64,000 nucleotides of DNA from Sorex araneus (GCF_027595985.1 NC_073307.1:121623678-121687677), one strand, 5' to 3'; positions 46,892-58,179 are shown, counted from the first letter of the stretch. Made by a program: numbers and translations. Notes: generated by a model from the letters alone, not told the origin.

Positions 46892-46984
46892 AAATGTGCA
46901 TGTATCCTTTCAAATTAATGTGGGAGCAGAAAGTGACTGTGAAACACTGAGATTATGTGCAAGTTTTGTAGATATGTATGTTGC

Positions 46985-47222
46985 AGCACTGTAGCACTGT
47001 AGTCCCGTTGTTCGTCGATTTGCTCAAGCGGGCACCAGTAACATCTCCATTGTGAGGTTTGTAGTTACTGTTTTGGCATTTCAAATATGCTTGCCAGGCT
47101 CTGCCATACAGGAGGGATACTCTTGGTATCTTGCTGGGCTCTCCGAGAGGGACGAAGGAATCGAACCAGGGTTGGCTGCGTGCAAGGCAGATGCCCTACA
47201 CGCTGTGTTATTGCTCTAGCCC
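46985..47222 (-). mobile_element. tRNA-headed SINE with RTE-type tail
   Basis: On the plus strand it begins with the tail complement (repeats of AGCACTGT, then TTCGTCGATTTGCTCAAGC) and ends with the head complement TTATTGCTCTAGCCC. It contains the B-box complement GGAATCGAACC. A truncated RTE lies 130 bp away. Confidence 0.87.
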
Positions 47223-47351
47223 ATGTAATATAAAATGTATCATAATTTAAAGGAATAAAGCCAAATTGACAGATACTTAAAATACATCTACAAAATATTT
47301 TATTTTCAGCAAATAAAATTATATAAACAAATAATTAAAACATTTGTGTCT

Positions 47352-47645
47352 CTTGCCACTTGTCATCCCGTTGATCTTCAGTTTGCTCAAGTGAGCGCCA
47401 CTAATGTCTCCATTTGTCCCTGTTGTGTGTCAGTGTCACCCAATGGTATCTGCTCGCTCCAGGAACACAAAAAGCCTCAAACCATTCGTTCAGGGTTTTG
47501 ACGAAGAAGTCTGACCATCTCGAAGGTGGGCAGCCATGCGATCTTTTGACGTCCCATGGAATCCAGTCGGTAACAGCTCTAGTCCAGTGGTCATCTCTAA
47601 ATCGCATTATGTGTCCGGCCATCTGATTGTTGAAAGTAAAGACAG
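47352..47645 (-). mobile_element. 5'-truncated RTE copy
   Basis: The minus strand encodes AGHIMRFRDDHWTRAV, PSRWSDFFVKTLNEWFEAF and VPGASRYHWVTL. This matches the C-terminal end of the RTE at 8.5-12.2 kb (about 11930-12190). The 3' end at about 47352 carries the same CTCGAG-like/GGGATGACAAGT tail. Only about 290 bp are retained. It is a second, independent copy of the family. Confidence 0.85.
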
Positions 47646-49150
47646 TCATTTTAGTCTTTGTTTTGACATTTTAAAATAAAATTATATAGATTAAATAAGA
47701 TTTTATTTAGTAGACTGATTGAAATATTATAGAATACATTAGTATATTCAAATATCTAAATGTTTGTATGTCTTAGAAAAATCTTTTATAAAAATTTGAT
47801 TATAATTAAAAATAAATGAATATTAAAAGGCCCAACAACAAGACAGAACTTTGCACTCATTTTTGAAGAAACATTGTGTTGGGGACATTTGTGACATTAT
47901 ATCATTTTCTAGAGTACACAGTTACAAATCAACACTTACCTATATCATTGTTTACTACTAAAACAGTGCCATTTTCTCATAGCAATAAGTACACATATTA
48001 ATTCCTATGATACAACATTTAATTTAAGACTATTTACTTGAAAAAAATGAAAGCAAATGCTCAGGAAAATGTTGAATAAGTGCATGTGACAGCTTATACA
48101 CTAGAGCCAAAACTAAAGAGTTCCTCCTGTGTCTCTCAATATTAAAATAAGCCATGGCATATTCATACCAGTAAATGGGACTCAGATCTATACATGGGAC
48201 AAACTTGTTGCTAAATCTCCCCAAAATATATTATTTTGATTGAAAGTTGTAAGATAAATGTTTATTCTATGATCCTAAATGTAAGAAATCAGATGGCCTC
48301 CAAAATCAATTTTTAATGATATAATTAAGAAAGACAGTTTCTTCTGGGGGAGAGAATGATAGGGAAATACCTTTCAGTGGTGATGAAATGGTTACATGTT
48401 AGGGCTTGAGTTAGATGAGTGGGCTCATTATCTAAAATGGAGAGTAAACATATGATCTTTGCATATGTTTCTTTTTTTGTACATCTGCTACTAATAATTA
48501 ATAATTATGCATTTATATTATTTAAAGTTAATTATTTAAAGTTACTTAGATCATGTGCACCATAGACATATTTTGTTTGAAATGATTGATGAAGTAAATG
48601 TGTAATTCTTGGAATATAAGGTAAACTTGAAAATTATTTGGTCCTCAAAAGACATAGACATGTCTTTTGTCTATGTAAATCCTACTTCTATCCCATGTAA
48701 AGGGTTAGAGAGGAAGAATCAGGCAAAAGGAGAAAAGATAAAAGAAAATATGTCAGAGGATTTACTTGAAACATGTGAATGAACTATGATCTATTGTAAA
48801 GAATACCTCAAAGCTTAAATATGCGTCGATGTTGATTTGTTTGCTTATAAAATTTCCTATTGTGCATGAAAAGTTGATGAAAATATTGTGAAAGCATGCA
48901 CTAAAAATGGCAACTGAGAGCTGTGCATGCACACCAGGCAAGTTCTTAGGAGGCAAATGAGCAGGATTAAAATGTATGGAACTCTACTAAACCCCATCAC
49001 TGGTTAGAAAGGCAAAGGGCATGGCTTTTCCAGCCGGTGGCCTAACTGGTTACCAGTTACTCCCCCAGTATAACCCATAACATCCATTTCCAAAGTAGTT
49101 CTGCATAGGTACAAAGGAACATCAAAAATTAAGGGACTATATTGATGGGA
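47646..49150. other. AT-rich, no feature recognised
   Basis: No frames, no young repeats. Short A/T runs only. Confidence 0.45.
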
Positions 49151-49166
49151 TAAGAAGAAATCACCA

Positions 49167-49547
49167 TAAGTGAAATGAGTCAGAAAGAGAGACAGACATA
49201 GAAGAATTGCACTCATCTGCAGAATATAAAACAACAGAATGGGAGACTAACACCCAAGAATAGTAGAAATAAGTACCAGGTTTGCCCCATGGCTTGGAAG
49301 CCAACCTCACATGCTGGGGGGAAAGGCAGTTCAGATAGAGAAGGGAACACCAAGTAAAGTGTTATGGGAGGACCGCTCGGGATGGGGGGTCGGGAGGGAT
49401 GCTGTGGTCATCAGTGGAAAAGAACTGGCACTGATGGAGAGATGGGTATTCAAGCAGTGTATGACTGAAACACAGCACGAAAATATGTAAATCTGTATCT
49501 GTTCCCTCATGGTGATTCATTAATAAAAAAATAATTAAAAAAAGAAA
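49167..49547 (+). mobile_element. Young L1 3' fragment
   Basis: Starts 'taagtgaaatgagtcag' (end of ORF2), then a G-rich 3' UTR and GGTGATTCATTAATAAAAAA. A perfect 15-bp target duplication AAGAAGAAATCACCA lies at 49152-49166 and 49548-49562. Confidence 0.92.
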
Positions 49548-49562
49548 AAGAAGAAATCACCA

Positions 49563-51125
49563 AACTCAGACTGCCACAGGCACTATGGGAAGACAGTGCA
49601 GAACTCCACAATGAGAAGGGGAGGAAGATAGGAGTCTTGAAGCCCCAACATGGAATACCCACACACAAAATCTCTCTGATAAAGAATTCAGAGATGAGCC
49701 CCAGTGCCATCTTGCTGCACTCGGCAGTGAAGAAACCAAGCGGAGAATTCGCCGGGCCCCATACCGAGCCGATATCTCCGGGACACCCCAAATGCAGAAG
49801 GTGCAGTCTCCCCGCCTTCTCCAGATGGAATCCTGGTGACCATGAGCTTCTGCAAGCATGGCTCTTTTATGTGGCTATCGGACTATTCCTTCCTCTAAAG
49901 CTGGGTTCCAACCTCAGAATCCAGTGACCTTTCCTGATATGCAAAGTGAGCAATGGAAAATAAATGATTAGCGTCTGCGCCTGCCCAAAACTAGAGAGAG
50001 AGCGGTAACACACGGGGCCTCACTGGATGGGGGTGGAGCCAGCCCCTCTCCCTGCCCCAACAAGGTCCCGAGTTGCCACCCACAAATGGCTCCTTGCTCC
50101 TGAACGGCCGTGATCCCAGAGACACACAAACCAATCTCGGAACCCAGCGGCCTTTCGCAGGTATGCGTCTGGACTGAGCATTAAACTACAGCGCCGTGCC
50201 ACCCCGGGTGGAGAAAGGTGTTAGTCCCTTCCACCTTTTCTCCCCAGTGGCGCAGTGGCCACCACCTTTTCAGAGCCTATTGGACAGCCAGATATGAGAC
50301 AGCAGCAACGTGACACTTGGGACCTCATGAGATGGGGGTGGAAACAACCCCTCTCCCCACCCTGATGAGGCCCTGGCCCACAAATGGCTCCTGGCACCTG
50401 AGCAGCCATGATTCCAGAGGCACACAGATCAATCTCGAAACCCAGAGGCTTTTGGCAAAATCCCTCCAAACTTATTACTAAAATATCAGAAATCCAAAAT
50501 CTCACGGCACAACATCATATGCTCTTCATAACCAGCAATAGAAAACAAATTATCTAATGATGCCTTTTCAGCAGGTCTGATTGTTGAGGAAAACTCCAAA
50601 TAATAATGGTGGGTCCTTCCGCCCAGAGATGATCCGGAGCCGCGGCACGAGAAACAGACCCTCCGCACCTAAAGACTGTGATCCTGAGGTCTCCTAACCC
50701 ATTTTGGCACCAGAGCGGATTCTTGCAGCCATCCATTTTGACTGTGAACTGAGCTAAAATATTAGAAACCCAAAACCACGCGGCCGCAAAGTCTTCACTC
50801 TCAGCAATGAAGAGAAATTATTCGATGATGCCTATTCAGCAGGCCTGATTGTTGGGGAAAATTTCCAATCAATAATAGTGAGTTCTGTATGGAAATATGG
50901 AATGTACTCAAAGTATATAGAGAATAAAGGGAATATCATTGGCTACTTAGATGAGGGGTGGAGTGGGAGGGGGGTGTATTGAGGTTCTTGGTGGTGCAAC
51001 ATGTGCACTGGTGAAGGAATGGGGGTTTAATCAGTATTTGACTGTGACTTAAACCTGAAAGCTTTGTAATTTTTTTCTTTTTTTTTTCACGGTGATTCAA
51101 TAAAGTATTTCTTTAAAAAAATAAA
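49563..51125 (+). mobile_element. Long composite element: L1 ORF1 start, tandem modules, L1-type 3' end
   Basis: 49590-49700 matches the L1 ORF1 5' part (GATAAAGAATTCAGAGATG, also in the 20.3 kb L1). GCCATCTTGCTGCACTCGG follows at 49706. Next are two repeats of a ~300 bp GC-rich module (50020-50165 and 50320-50465: 'ccacaaatggctcct', 'cacacaratcaatctcg'), and two copies of a linker (50470-50610 and 50755-50885: 'caaattatctaatgatgcc'). The shared 3' end and AATAAAG reach 51110, followed by an (AAAAT)n run. No frame spans it. This is the longest copy and shows how L1 and module sequence are joined. Confidence 0.65.
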
Positions 51126-51179
51126 ATAAAATAAAATAAAATAAAAATGAGCTGTCAGCTGACATTAATAAAATTTAAA

Positions 51180-51405
51180 AAATAATAATGGTGGGTCTTT
51201 TGTCAAAATATTGAATGTGATTTAAGTAGAGAGAAAGAGTAAAGTGGAAATTCCTGCGACAGACTCAGGGGGAGGGGTGGGATGGGGGGTATATTGGGCT
51301 TCTTGGTGGTGGAAAATGTGCACTGGTGAAGGGATGGGTGTTTAATCTTGACCAAGACTAAAACTAGAAAGCTTTATAACTGTTCCCATGGTGATTCAAT
51401 AAAAA
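51180..51405 (+). mobile_element. Composite element 3' end, extra copy
   Basis: Begins 'aataatggtgggtcttttg', repeats the linker end and the 3' terminal 150 bp with AATAAAAAAC. It follows 50 bp after the previous copy, so it is a tandem insertion or partial duplication. Confidence 0.75.
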
Positions 51406-51425
51406 ACAGAAAAATATATTAACTT

Positions 51426-51951
51426 TGTTGGTGCCCAACCAAATCATGAAGATGAGTCCTTGGACACTGTCCTGATAGCAGGAAACAGAAACAGGACCCC
51501 ACATTGCACTAAGTTGGGCGAGCCTAAGCTTGAGAGTCTGACTGATATGGAAACTGATTCTGTGTGTGTGGCCAGCAAATTCCTGCAGCACAAAGCAGCA
51601 GCTTCCCCTTCTCACATATCTCAGACCTAGCTAAACTTTAGATGTAAACATTCTCTCCTATTTATCACAGACCCCAGGTGTGAGGAGGTCATGACCCATG
51701 CTTTCATTTCTGTAACTATGTTTTCTAACTGAGTATGTTAATTTACATATTCTTTCTATGATGTTGAATTTCATTGGTGATTCTTCCTACACTGTTTAAT
51801 TTCATTGGATGTGATATAACTAGCCAGCAAATAAAAGGAGGCTCTTGGTCACAAAGATTTGAGGGAGTCTTGTGATCCTCCGTGAACATTAATTTCTCTC
51901 TCATTCCTTATCTCAGTGCCTTAGACCACCTAACCGAACGTTTGTACAACA
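51426..51951 (+). mobile_element. Candidate solo LTR
   Basis: 526 bp from TGTTG to CAACA (terminal inverted repeat). Flanking hexamers TAACTT and GAACTT differ by one base, suggesting a 6-bp target duplication. An AAATAAAAGG TATA-like box lies at 51827-51836, with a short R/U5-like stretch after it. A 6-bp duplication would point to a class II (ERVK-like) origin. Confidence 0.45.
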
Positions 51952-52328
51952 GAACTTAAAAAAAAAGAATTCATAACTGAAATGGTTAATATATTCAATG
52001 AGCTCAAAGAAACAGTGGAATGGACATCCAATAAAATACAGAAGTAAATTTCTGAAATACAGAAATGTAATCAGTATAAATCTCAGTAGATAAAAATGAA
52101 AAGCTCAGTGGGTACCCTCAACAGTAGAATGACGACAGCCAAAGACAGAATCACTGATCTTAAGGATGTGCTCCAGAAAGCATGCAGGTGACAACAGAAG
52201 AAGATGGAAAAAGACATCAAAATAGCTGAAGGTCATATAAGAGACATATGGGATGAATTCAAGAGGAAAAACATAGGAATCATTGGAATTCCAGAGGGAC
52301 ATAGAGGCAATGAAGCCCAATGAGGTAG

Positions 52329-52586
52329 CATTGTAACACTGTAGCACTGTCATCCCATTGTTCATCGATTTGCTGGAGCGGGCACCAGTAATGTCTCCAT
52401 TGTGAGACTTGTTGTTACTGTTTGTTTTTGGCATATCAAATACACCAGGGGTAGCTTGCCAGGCTTTGCCATGAGGGCAGGATACTCTCAGTAGCTTTCT
52501 GAGATCTCCGAGAAGAATGGAGGAATCGATCCCAGGTCCTCCCCGTGCAAGGTAAACACTCTACCCACTGTGCTATTGCTCCAGCC
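52329..52586 (-). mobile_element. tRNA-headed SINE with RTE-type tail, nested in L1 ORF1
   Basis: Complement of a full SINE. An 11-bp target duplication CAATGAGGTAG lies at 52318-52328 and 52587-52597. The interrupted L1 reads on across it. Confidence 0.92.
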
Positions 52587-52861
52587 CAATGAGGTAGGAA
52601 CAGTAAAAGAAATAGTCTCTGAAAAGTTCCCAGAACTGGAAAATGCAGACATCCAGATCCAAGAAGCTTGAAGGGTACCAGCTAAAAGAAACCCCAATAA
52701 AATGACCCCAAGACATAACCTAATCAGAATGTTGAATATCATAGATTGAGATACAATACTGAAAGCAGCAAGATCAAAGAAAGAAATTACATACAAAGGA
52801 TTGTCCCTTAGATTTATAGCAGACCTATCCTATGAAACTCTCCAGACCCGAGGTCTATGGT

Positions 52862-52910
<49 letters not shown>
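52862..52910. repeat. (TA)n microsatellite
   Basis: About 24 TA units within the L1 ORF1 remnant. Confidence 0.97.
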
Positions 52911-52912
<2 letters not shown>

Positions 52913-53689
52913 AAAATGTAATATAATGAATGCTTCTCCAAGAATACTTCACCTGGCTAGACTTTCATTAAGATTTTTAAGGAATCATACACAACTTCAT
53001 AGATAAAAACAATAGCTCAGGAACTTCATAGAATCAAAACCAACCTTCAAAGAAGGACTGAAGGGACTACTGTAATACAAGACAACCCCCACAAACACGA
53101 CAAATTTCTACAGAAAGATAGCACAAAACCCCATGACAGTAATCTTTCTCAATGTAAATGTAATAAATGTACCAATTAAGAGACATAGAATGGAAAATGG
53201 ATTAAAAAATAAATCCAACATTCTGTTGCCTACAAGAAACACATAATATATAATTATACCATATTATATTATGAGACTAATATTCGAAGTGAGGGTAAAC
53301 AGGGGCCAGGAGAACAGGTCAATGTTTGGAAGCTTGCCACAAGAGTGTGTGTCGGAGGGGTGGGGGTGAAGGGCACAGATAAAGGGATATAGCAGATAAT
53401 CTTTCATTATCTGTATTGCAAACCATAATAAGTTCCAGAGAGAGAGAGCCAGAGAGAGAGACAGAGAGAGGGAGAAGAAAAGTTCCTGCCATAGTGGCAG
53501 GCGGTGGGATGTAAGGTTGGGGGAAGGTGTGGGAAAGAAACTGGACCATTGGTGGTGGGAAAAGTACACTGGTGAAGGGATGGGTGTTGGAACATTATAA
53601 GACTGAAGTCCAATCATGAACAACTTTATAAATGTGTATATCACTGTGATTCAATAAAATTTAAATAAATTAAAATGGCAATTGAAATC

Positions 53690-54240
53690 TCAAAAATGTC
53701 CTAAAGCATATGAAAAACTGTTCATCATCATTTATTTTCAGAGAAATGCAAATCAAAACAAATAGAAATGTGAAATAGCCTATTTAAAAAATTAAAAAAC
53801 AAACAGAAACAACCAGGGCAGGTGTAGATGTAGTTACAATCTTTCTTTGTTGGTGAGCTGTGAAGTGTTCAGCCTCTGTAGAAAACAGTAAAGAGAATTG
53901 TCAAATAACTGAAAACAGAACTTTCCATAGGAACCTGTGATTATGCTCCTTGGCATAGAACCTACAAATAGGAAGTCTTATGGCATTTACGGGCATTCTT
54001 ACAGGTATTCTTCTAGTCCCAGTAGTGCTATTTAAAATAACCAAGATCTGGTAAAAACCAAATGCCTAATAGCAGAGAGAAGTTAAGAGACCATGGTTTG
54101 TATATACAGTGTAATGCTATTCTACTATAATAAGAGATGAAATCCTGTCATTTACTACATTTTGAATGGAAGAAAACTGTGACATGTTAAGCCAAGTAAC
54201 TGAGAGAAAAGACAAATGCTGGATGATATCACAATAAGTG
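53690..54240 (+). mobile_element. Old L1 (ORF2 C-terminus, 3' UTR)
   Basis: 'aaactgttcatcatcatt', 'gaaatgcaaatcaaaacaa', 'aatagcagagagaagttaag' and 'gatgaaatcctgtcatttac' follow the L1 order. Confidence 0.75.
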
Positions 54241-54289
54241 GTACATAAGGAAATAAAGAGAAGTGCTCATTCACTTCCTTTCCCTAGTT

Positions 54290-55230
54290 TTGGATAAGGC
54301 TTTGGGTGTTTTTGTTTTGTTTTTAATTTTTTATTTTTTTATTGCTGAACTTTATGTGTTTTATATACATTGAATATTAAGCCTTCATCTGATGTGTTTG
54401 GTGCAAATATTTTCTGCCATTTGATGGGGTGACTTTTAATCTTAGCTCTTGCATCTTTAACCATGCAGAAACTTTTAAATTTGATGTAGTCACATTTGTT
54501 AATTTTCACTTCTTTTGTCTTTATTAGCACTGGGCTGGAGCGATAGCACAGCGGTTGGGCATTTGCCTTTCATGCGGCTGACCCGAGTTCGATTCCTCCG
54601 CCCCTCTTGGAGAACCCGGCAAGGTACCTGTGCATATTGGATATGCCAAAAACAGTAACAATAAGTCTCTCAATGAGAGACGTTACTGGTGCCTGCTCGA
54701 ACAAATCAATGAGCAACGGGATGACAATGTCTTTGCCAGTGAAAACATATTTGAGACTCAAATTTTGGGATGCTCTGCCTATATTTTTCTTGACTTATTA
54801 TATGGATTCTGGTCTAACCTTGAAGTCTTTTTTTTTTAATTGGCTCACGGTGAGATCACAGTTTCAAAGTTGTTCATGACTGTTTCAGTCATACAATGTT
54901 CCAATACCCAACCCTTCATCAGTGTACATTTACCTCCACCAGTGTCCCCAGTTTCCCTCCCACAATCCTCCACCCCTACCCCAGCCTCCCTCTACGGTAA
55001 TCATGAGGTCTTTGAACTACTGCGAATTGATTTTTGTGTAACGTGTGATATGTGGATTGGTTTAGGGTTTGTTGCATGTGACTATCTAATTTTTCCAATA
55101 TTATTAATTGTAGAGGCTATTTTTGTTCAATTTATATACCTGAGTATATAATTTTTTTTTGTTATAAATCATTTGTCTGTAGATCTACAGGTTTCTCTTT
55201 GGGTTTCAGTTCCCTCAATACATTTTACTG
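54290..55230 (-). mobile_element. Old antisense L1 (ORF2), left part
   Basis: Antisense L1 phrases 'ttaagccttcatctgatg', 'aaatttgatgtagtcacatttg', and, right of the SINE, 'tgtctgtagatctacagg'. A younger antisense L1-type 3' end lies at 54830-55000. It continues at 56080 beyond the TDRP retrocopy. Confidence 0.75.
54536..54729 (+). mobile_element. tRNA-headed SINE with RTE-type tail, slightly shortened body
   Basis: Starts GGCTGGAGCGATAGCACAGC. B box AGTTCGATTCC. The body lacks the 'gagagtatcccgcctgc' segment present in 44005 and 59416. The tail ends GGGATGACAATG. It interrupts an old antisense L1. Confidence 0.87.
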
Positions 55231-55258
55231 GGGGCCGGACTGCGCACCGCCGCTCAAC

Positions 55259-55977
55259 ATGTGGTAGCTGCACGGGAGCCAGGTAGGTGCTCCTAGACCA
55301 GGCGCCGGAGGAGGAGGATGGCACACGAGGGGGGTTCACCTCCCACTGCCGCCGCCGGCACCACCGCACAGGTTCAAGGAGCAAGTTTCCGAGGCTGGAA
55401 AGAAATGAGCTCTCATGTTTAATAAAGATGATGAATAGGGGCTGGAGTGATAGCACAGTGGGTAGGACGTTTGCCTTGCACGCGGCCGACCAGGGTTTGA
55501 TTCCCAGCATCCCATATGGTCTCCTGAGCACGGCCAGGGTTAATTCCTGAGTGCAGAGCCAGGAATGACCCCTGAGCATCGATGGGTGTGATCCAAAAAG
55601 AAAAAAAAAGATGATGAATAGCATGTGCTGGAAAGACGTAAATCCCCCAAGTCTAAAGAAATTAACTTAAGACTAAAAGAAGAATTGAAGACAGAGGGAA
55701 AAAAAAAAACTCTGGATTCTGGGACAATTTGGTGTTAAATTCAAGCTCATAATCTAAGAAGCCAAATGAATATGTGGCCCTGGTTGTGGATGGCACTGTG
55801 AGTGACTGTCCCCCACACCTGGGCTGGGAGGAAGATGGTAAGTTCTCCATCAAGTACACCAGCTTGGCCGGCCCTGAAAACAGCTCTCGCTGGGGCCTGC
55901 GGTCAGCAGGGAGGCTACTTGACATTCGCAGGCCAAGCAAAGACCACCTGACGGATAGCTGGGAGGGGCTGGAGTGA
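55259..55977 (+). pseudogene. TDRP: Retrocopy of TDRP (testis development-related protein), split by a SINE
   Basis: The plus strand begins ATG-TGG then a stop, and continues LLDQAPEEEDGTRGG. After a shift it reads VQGASFRGWKE and FNKDDE. After the SINE it reads RKSPKSKEINLRLKEELK, FWDNLVL and SKKPNE. A diverged middle follows, then GWEEDGKFSIKYTSLAGPE, NSSRWGLRSAGRLLDIRR and SKDHLTDSWEGLE with TGA at 55975-55977. This order matches my recollection of the small TDRP protein from start to end, with no introns, so it is a processed copy. Lesions: a stop at codon 3, several frameshifts, and the SINE at 55439-55606. It sits inside an old antisense L1 (54290-55230 and 56080-56290). No poly(A) run or target duplication is clear. 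Confidence 0.82.
55439..55606 (+). mobile_element. tRNA-headed SINE with A-rich tail, inside the TDRP retrocopy
   Basis: Head and body as at 8121, ending in an A-run. A perfect 15-bp target duplication AAAGATGATGAATAG lies at 55424-55438 and 55607-55621. It is inserted after the TDRP retrocopy, so the order of events is clear. Confidence 0.93.
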
Positions 55978-56079
55978 GTTGGGAAATGTGACCTGCCGGC
56001 TGTGCACCTTTTCCTCCGCTTACAGCCCACCGCAGCGTGGAGTGTATTTTCTGCTCCCTGTGCCTCCTTCCCTTGTATC

Positions 56080-56290
56080 TTGGTGGATTAGGAAAGGCTT
56101 TTGATATTCAGAGCATTTTGATTCCATATGATTTTATTAGTGATTTCCATGTCCTTGACAGTGTCCTTGAAATTTTGATGTTCATTGGTGTGAATGTATG
56201 TAATAATTTAGGTAGGACGGTCATTTAGACAATGTTGCTTCTACCAATCCATAAGTATAGAATATTCTTCTATTTCCTGAGATGATTTTC
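56080..56290 (-). mobile_element. Old antisense L1, right part
   Basis: 'gattccatatgattttattag', 'cttgaaattttgatg' and 'tgcttctaccaatccataag' continue the antisense ORF2 interrupted by the TDRP retrocopy. Confidence 0.7.
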
Positions 56291-56299
56291 TAAACTGTC

Positions 56300-56960
56300 A
56301 GCCACTTGGCATATGAAAAAAAAGTGTTCATCATCACGTAATATCAGGAAAATCTAAATCAAGCCAACAATGAGATATCATCTCACATCACAGAAAATGA
56401 CATTAATCAAAAAGAAAAGAAACAATCGAAATTAGTGGTGATGTGGCAAGAAAGGAATTTTTGTTCACTGCTGGTGGAAATGTGGTTTGATTTAGTCCTA
56501 TCGAAACCAGTATGGAATTTTCTCATAAAACTAAGAAGGTGGAGCCAGAATAGAAGAGCAGGAAGGGCTCTTACCTCATACCCGCCAGCCCGGGTTCAAT
56601 CTCCAGCACCTTATATAGTTCTGCAATCCCACCAGGAGTGATCCTTGAATGTTGAGTCAGGAATAAGACTGAGCACCACTGGGTGTGGCCCTAAACAACA
56701 ACAAAATAAAAGAGCTTCCATGCACTTCAGGGATTCTATATCTTGAAGTCTCAAGACACAGTACATTCATTCAAAGACATTCACCACACAGTTTATTCAT
56801 TGCAGCATTGAGTACAATAGGAAGGAATTTTAATCAACTCAGATGTCCAGTGAAATTTGAATTTGAAAACATTAAAGACAACACATCCAAATTTAGATGA
56901 ATGAATAATAAAAGTCAAAGATTCCTAGTGAAAAATGAAAACTCTCCTGGAATCAGAGTT
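56300..56960 (+). mobile_element. Old L1 (ORF2 C-terminal region)
   Basis: 'gttcatcatcacgtaatatcagg', 'caatgagatatcatctcac', 'tcactgctggtggaaatg' and 'attcattgcagcattgag' follow the L1 order. An old SINE interrupts it. Confidence 0.75.
56535..56712 (+). mobile_element. Old A-type SINE in L1
   Basis: A diverged copy: 'gggctcttacctcatacc', B box GGGTTCAATCTCC, 'gcaccactgggtgtggccc' and an A-rich end with AACAACAAAA. It interrupts an old plus-strand L1, whose sequence resumes with 'agagcttccatgcac'. Confidence 0.75.
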
Positions 56961-57004
56961 GGTAAAGCTCTGATATAAAGAAAATTCTTATTAAGCAGGA
57001 TGAA

Positions 57005-57125
57005 CATTTACAAAGTTATCCAAAGTTGAATTCAAGCATACAATATTCCCACATTTATCCTGTCACCAATGTCAATTTCCCTCCACCAATGTCTTCATAT
57101 TCCCTTCTACCCTTCTTGACAGTGG
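57005..57125 (-). mobile_element. Antisense old L1-type 3' end
   Basis: 'caagcatacaatattccc', 'cctgtcaccaatgtcaattt' and 'ccctccaccaatgtc' match the old 3' end family. Confidence 0.5.
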
Positions 57126-57559
57126 GAATGCAGATTACTAAAAGGGGATACCTAGATCACACTTGACCCTAAGGCATAGGAAGAGAAGGACAGGGAAGAA
57201 AATATAGTAAAGGTGGAAGAAAAAAGAGATAGATTGTAAGTAACAGGAACAAGGGTCAATGGGCTCAGGAACTCGTGGGACGGAAGTGTGATATGACTGT
57301 ATATCTAAACCACAGAGCCAACAACACTGAAAGCTGGCAACCAAACTACAACCAAGCTTAAAAACATGCCTGTTTAGGACTCTGGGTCAGGTTGTCCTTG
57401 AGAGGTGGCACTTAGTATTTGCTTAACAGTTAGTCTCATTTCATCCTTGCAGGCATAAAGATGATCTCAACTGATTTGACCAACAGTAATGTTAAGACAA
57501 CATCTCAAACTGATAGATACATGGTTGGACCTCAGTGTGCGATCTTGATGAGGAAGAAG

Positions 57560-58010
57560 ATCCTTAATCATGACATCTCTAGGGTCTCGTGTAGAGGGAT
57601 ACTTCCGTTCCATTAACTTCATGATCATCTTTAAATGCCCACTGGAGAATTGTTTTGAGTGCATGTGGCTGTTGTATTGCTGCTGGGACAGTTTATACTT
57701 AAAGGAGACATAAAGTAAGTCAATTATAAGTTTGACACAGGTACTGATACTGGAAAAGACAAGTCAATTTGAAAACATTAAAGACAACACATCCAAAACA
57801 ATTGAATTCAAGTTAAGAGGAAAAAAGGATATTAAAGTCAGTCCACAGGAAAATTCTGTATACCTAGCTCAATACATACACATAGCCTGGTCAGCTGCAT
57901 TCACTGCATCCACATAGCAATCTGGGGCTCTTCCAGATGCACAAAATAAGTTTGTAAGAAACACAAACCATGTTATAGAGGCTTCCAGCTCTCACACTTT
58001 CCAGAAGAGA
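57560..58010 (-). pseudogene. Old MRGPR-like relic (TM5 to C-terminus)
   Basis: The minus strand here matches the other MRGPR copies at low identity. 57570-57600 aligns with the tail (MSRDVPTE/QETLEM region), 57690-57745 with TM7 (a STCVKLIID remnant of TCVNSCAKPII), and 57880-57990 with the TM5-ICL3 segment (plus-strand pieces such as CATAGCCTGGTCAGCTGC and CATAGCAATCTGG). About 120 bp of unrelated AT-rich sequence separates TM7 from the rest. No frame is open. It is on the same strand as the other copies, so it is probably a distant member of the same cluster. Confidence 0.6.
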
Positions 58011-58179
58011 CTTAATGTCACGTACCTTTTTATTTTGAAGGAAGCACCATTACTCCTATATATAACACCTACATGGAGGATTTCTTAATAATAGGGGAAT
58101 CATCTTTCTTCTAAATCAAGGAATTATATGAGACAGAGTTAAAGGAGCTCATCCAGGTAAGTCTCTCCAGATATCAGAT

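Larger units (their letters stand above)
51961..53670 (+). mobile_element. L1 with ORF2 largely deleted
   Basis: 51970-52850 is decayed ORF1 ('cattggaattccagaggg', 'tggaaaatgcagacatcc', 'agcagcaagatcaaag'). 53100-53250 is the inter-ORF region and the very start of ORF2 ('ctacaagaaacacat'). At about 53270 the sequence jumps to the 3' UTR (G-rich/GA-rich), ending AATAAAATTT at 53655. A SINE and a TA microsatellite are inserted. Confidence 0.75.

Noticed and set aside
52862-52910. Origin-like AT-rich element
   Set aside because: A simple TA microsatellite inside an L1; nothing else supports an origin.
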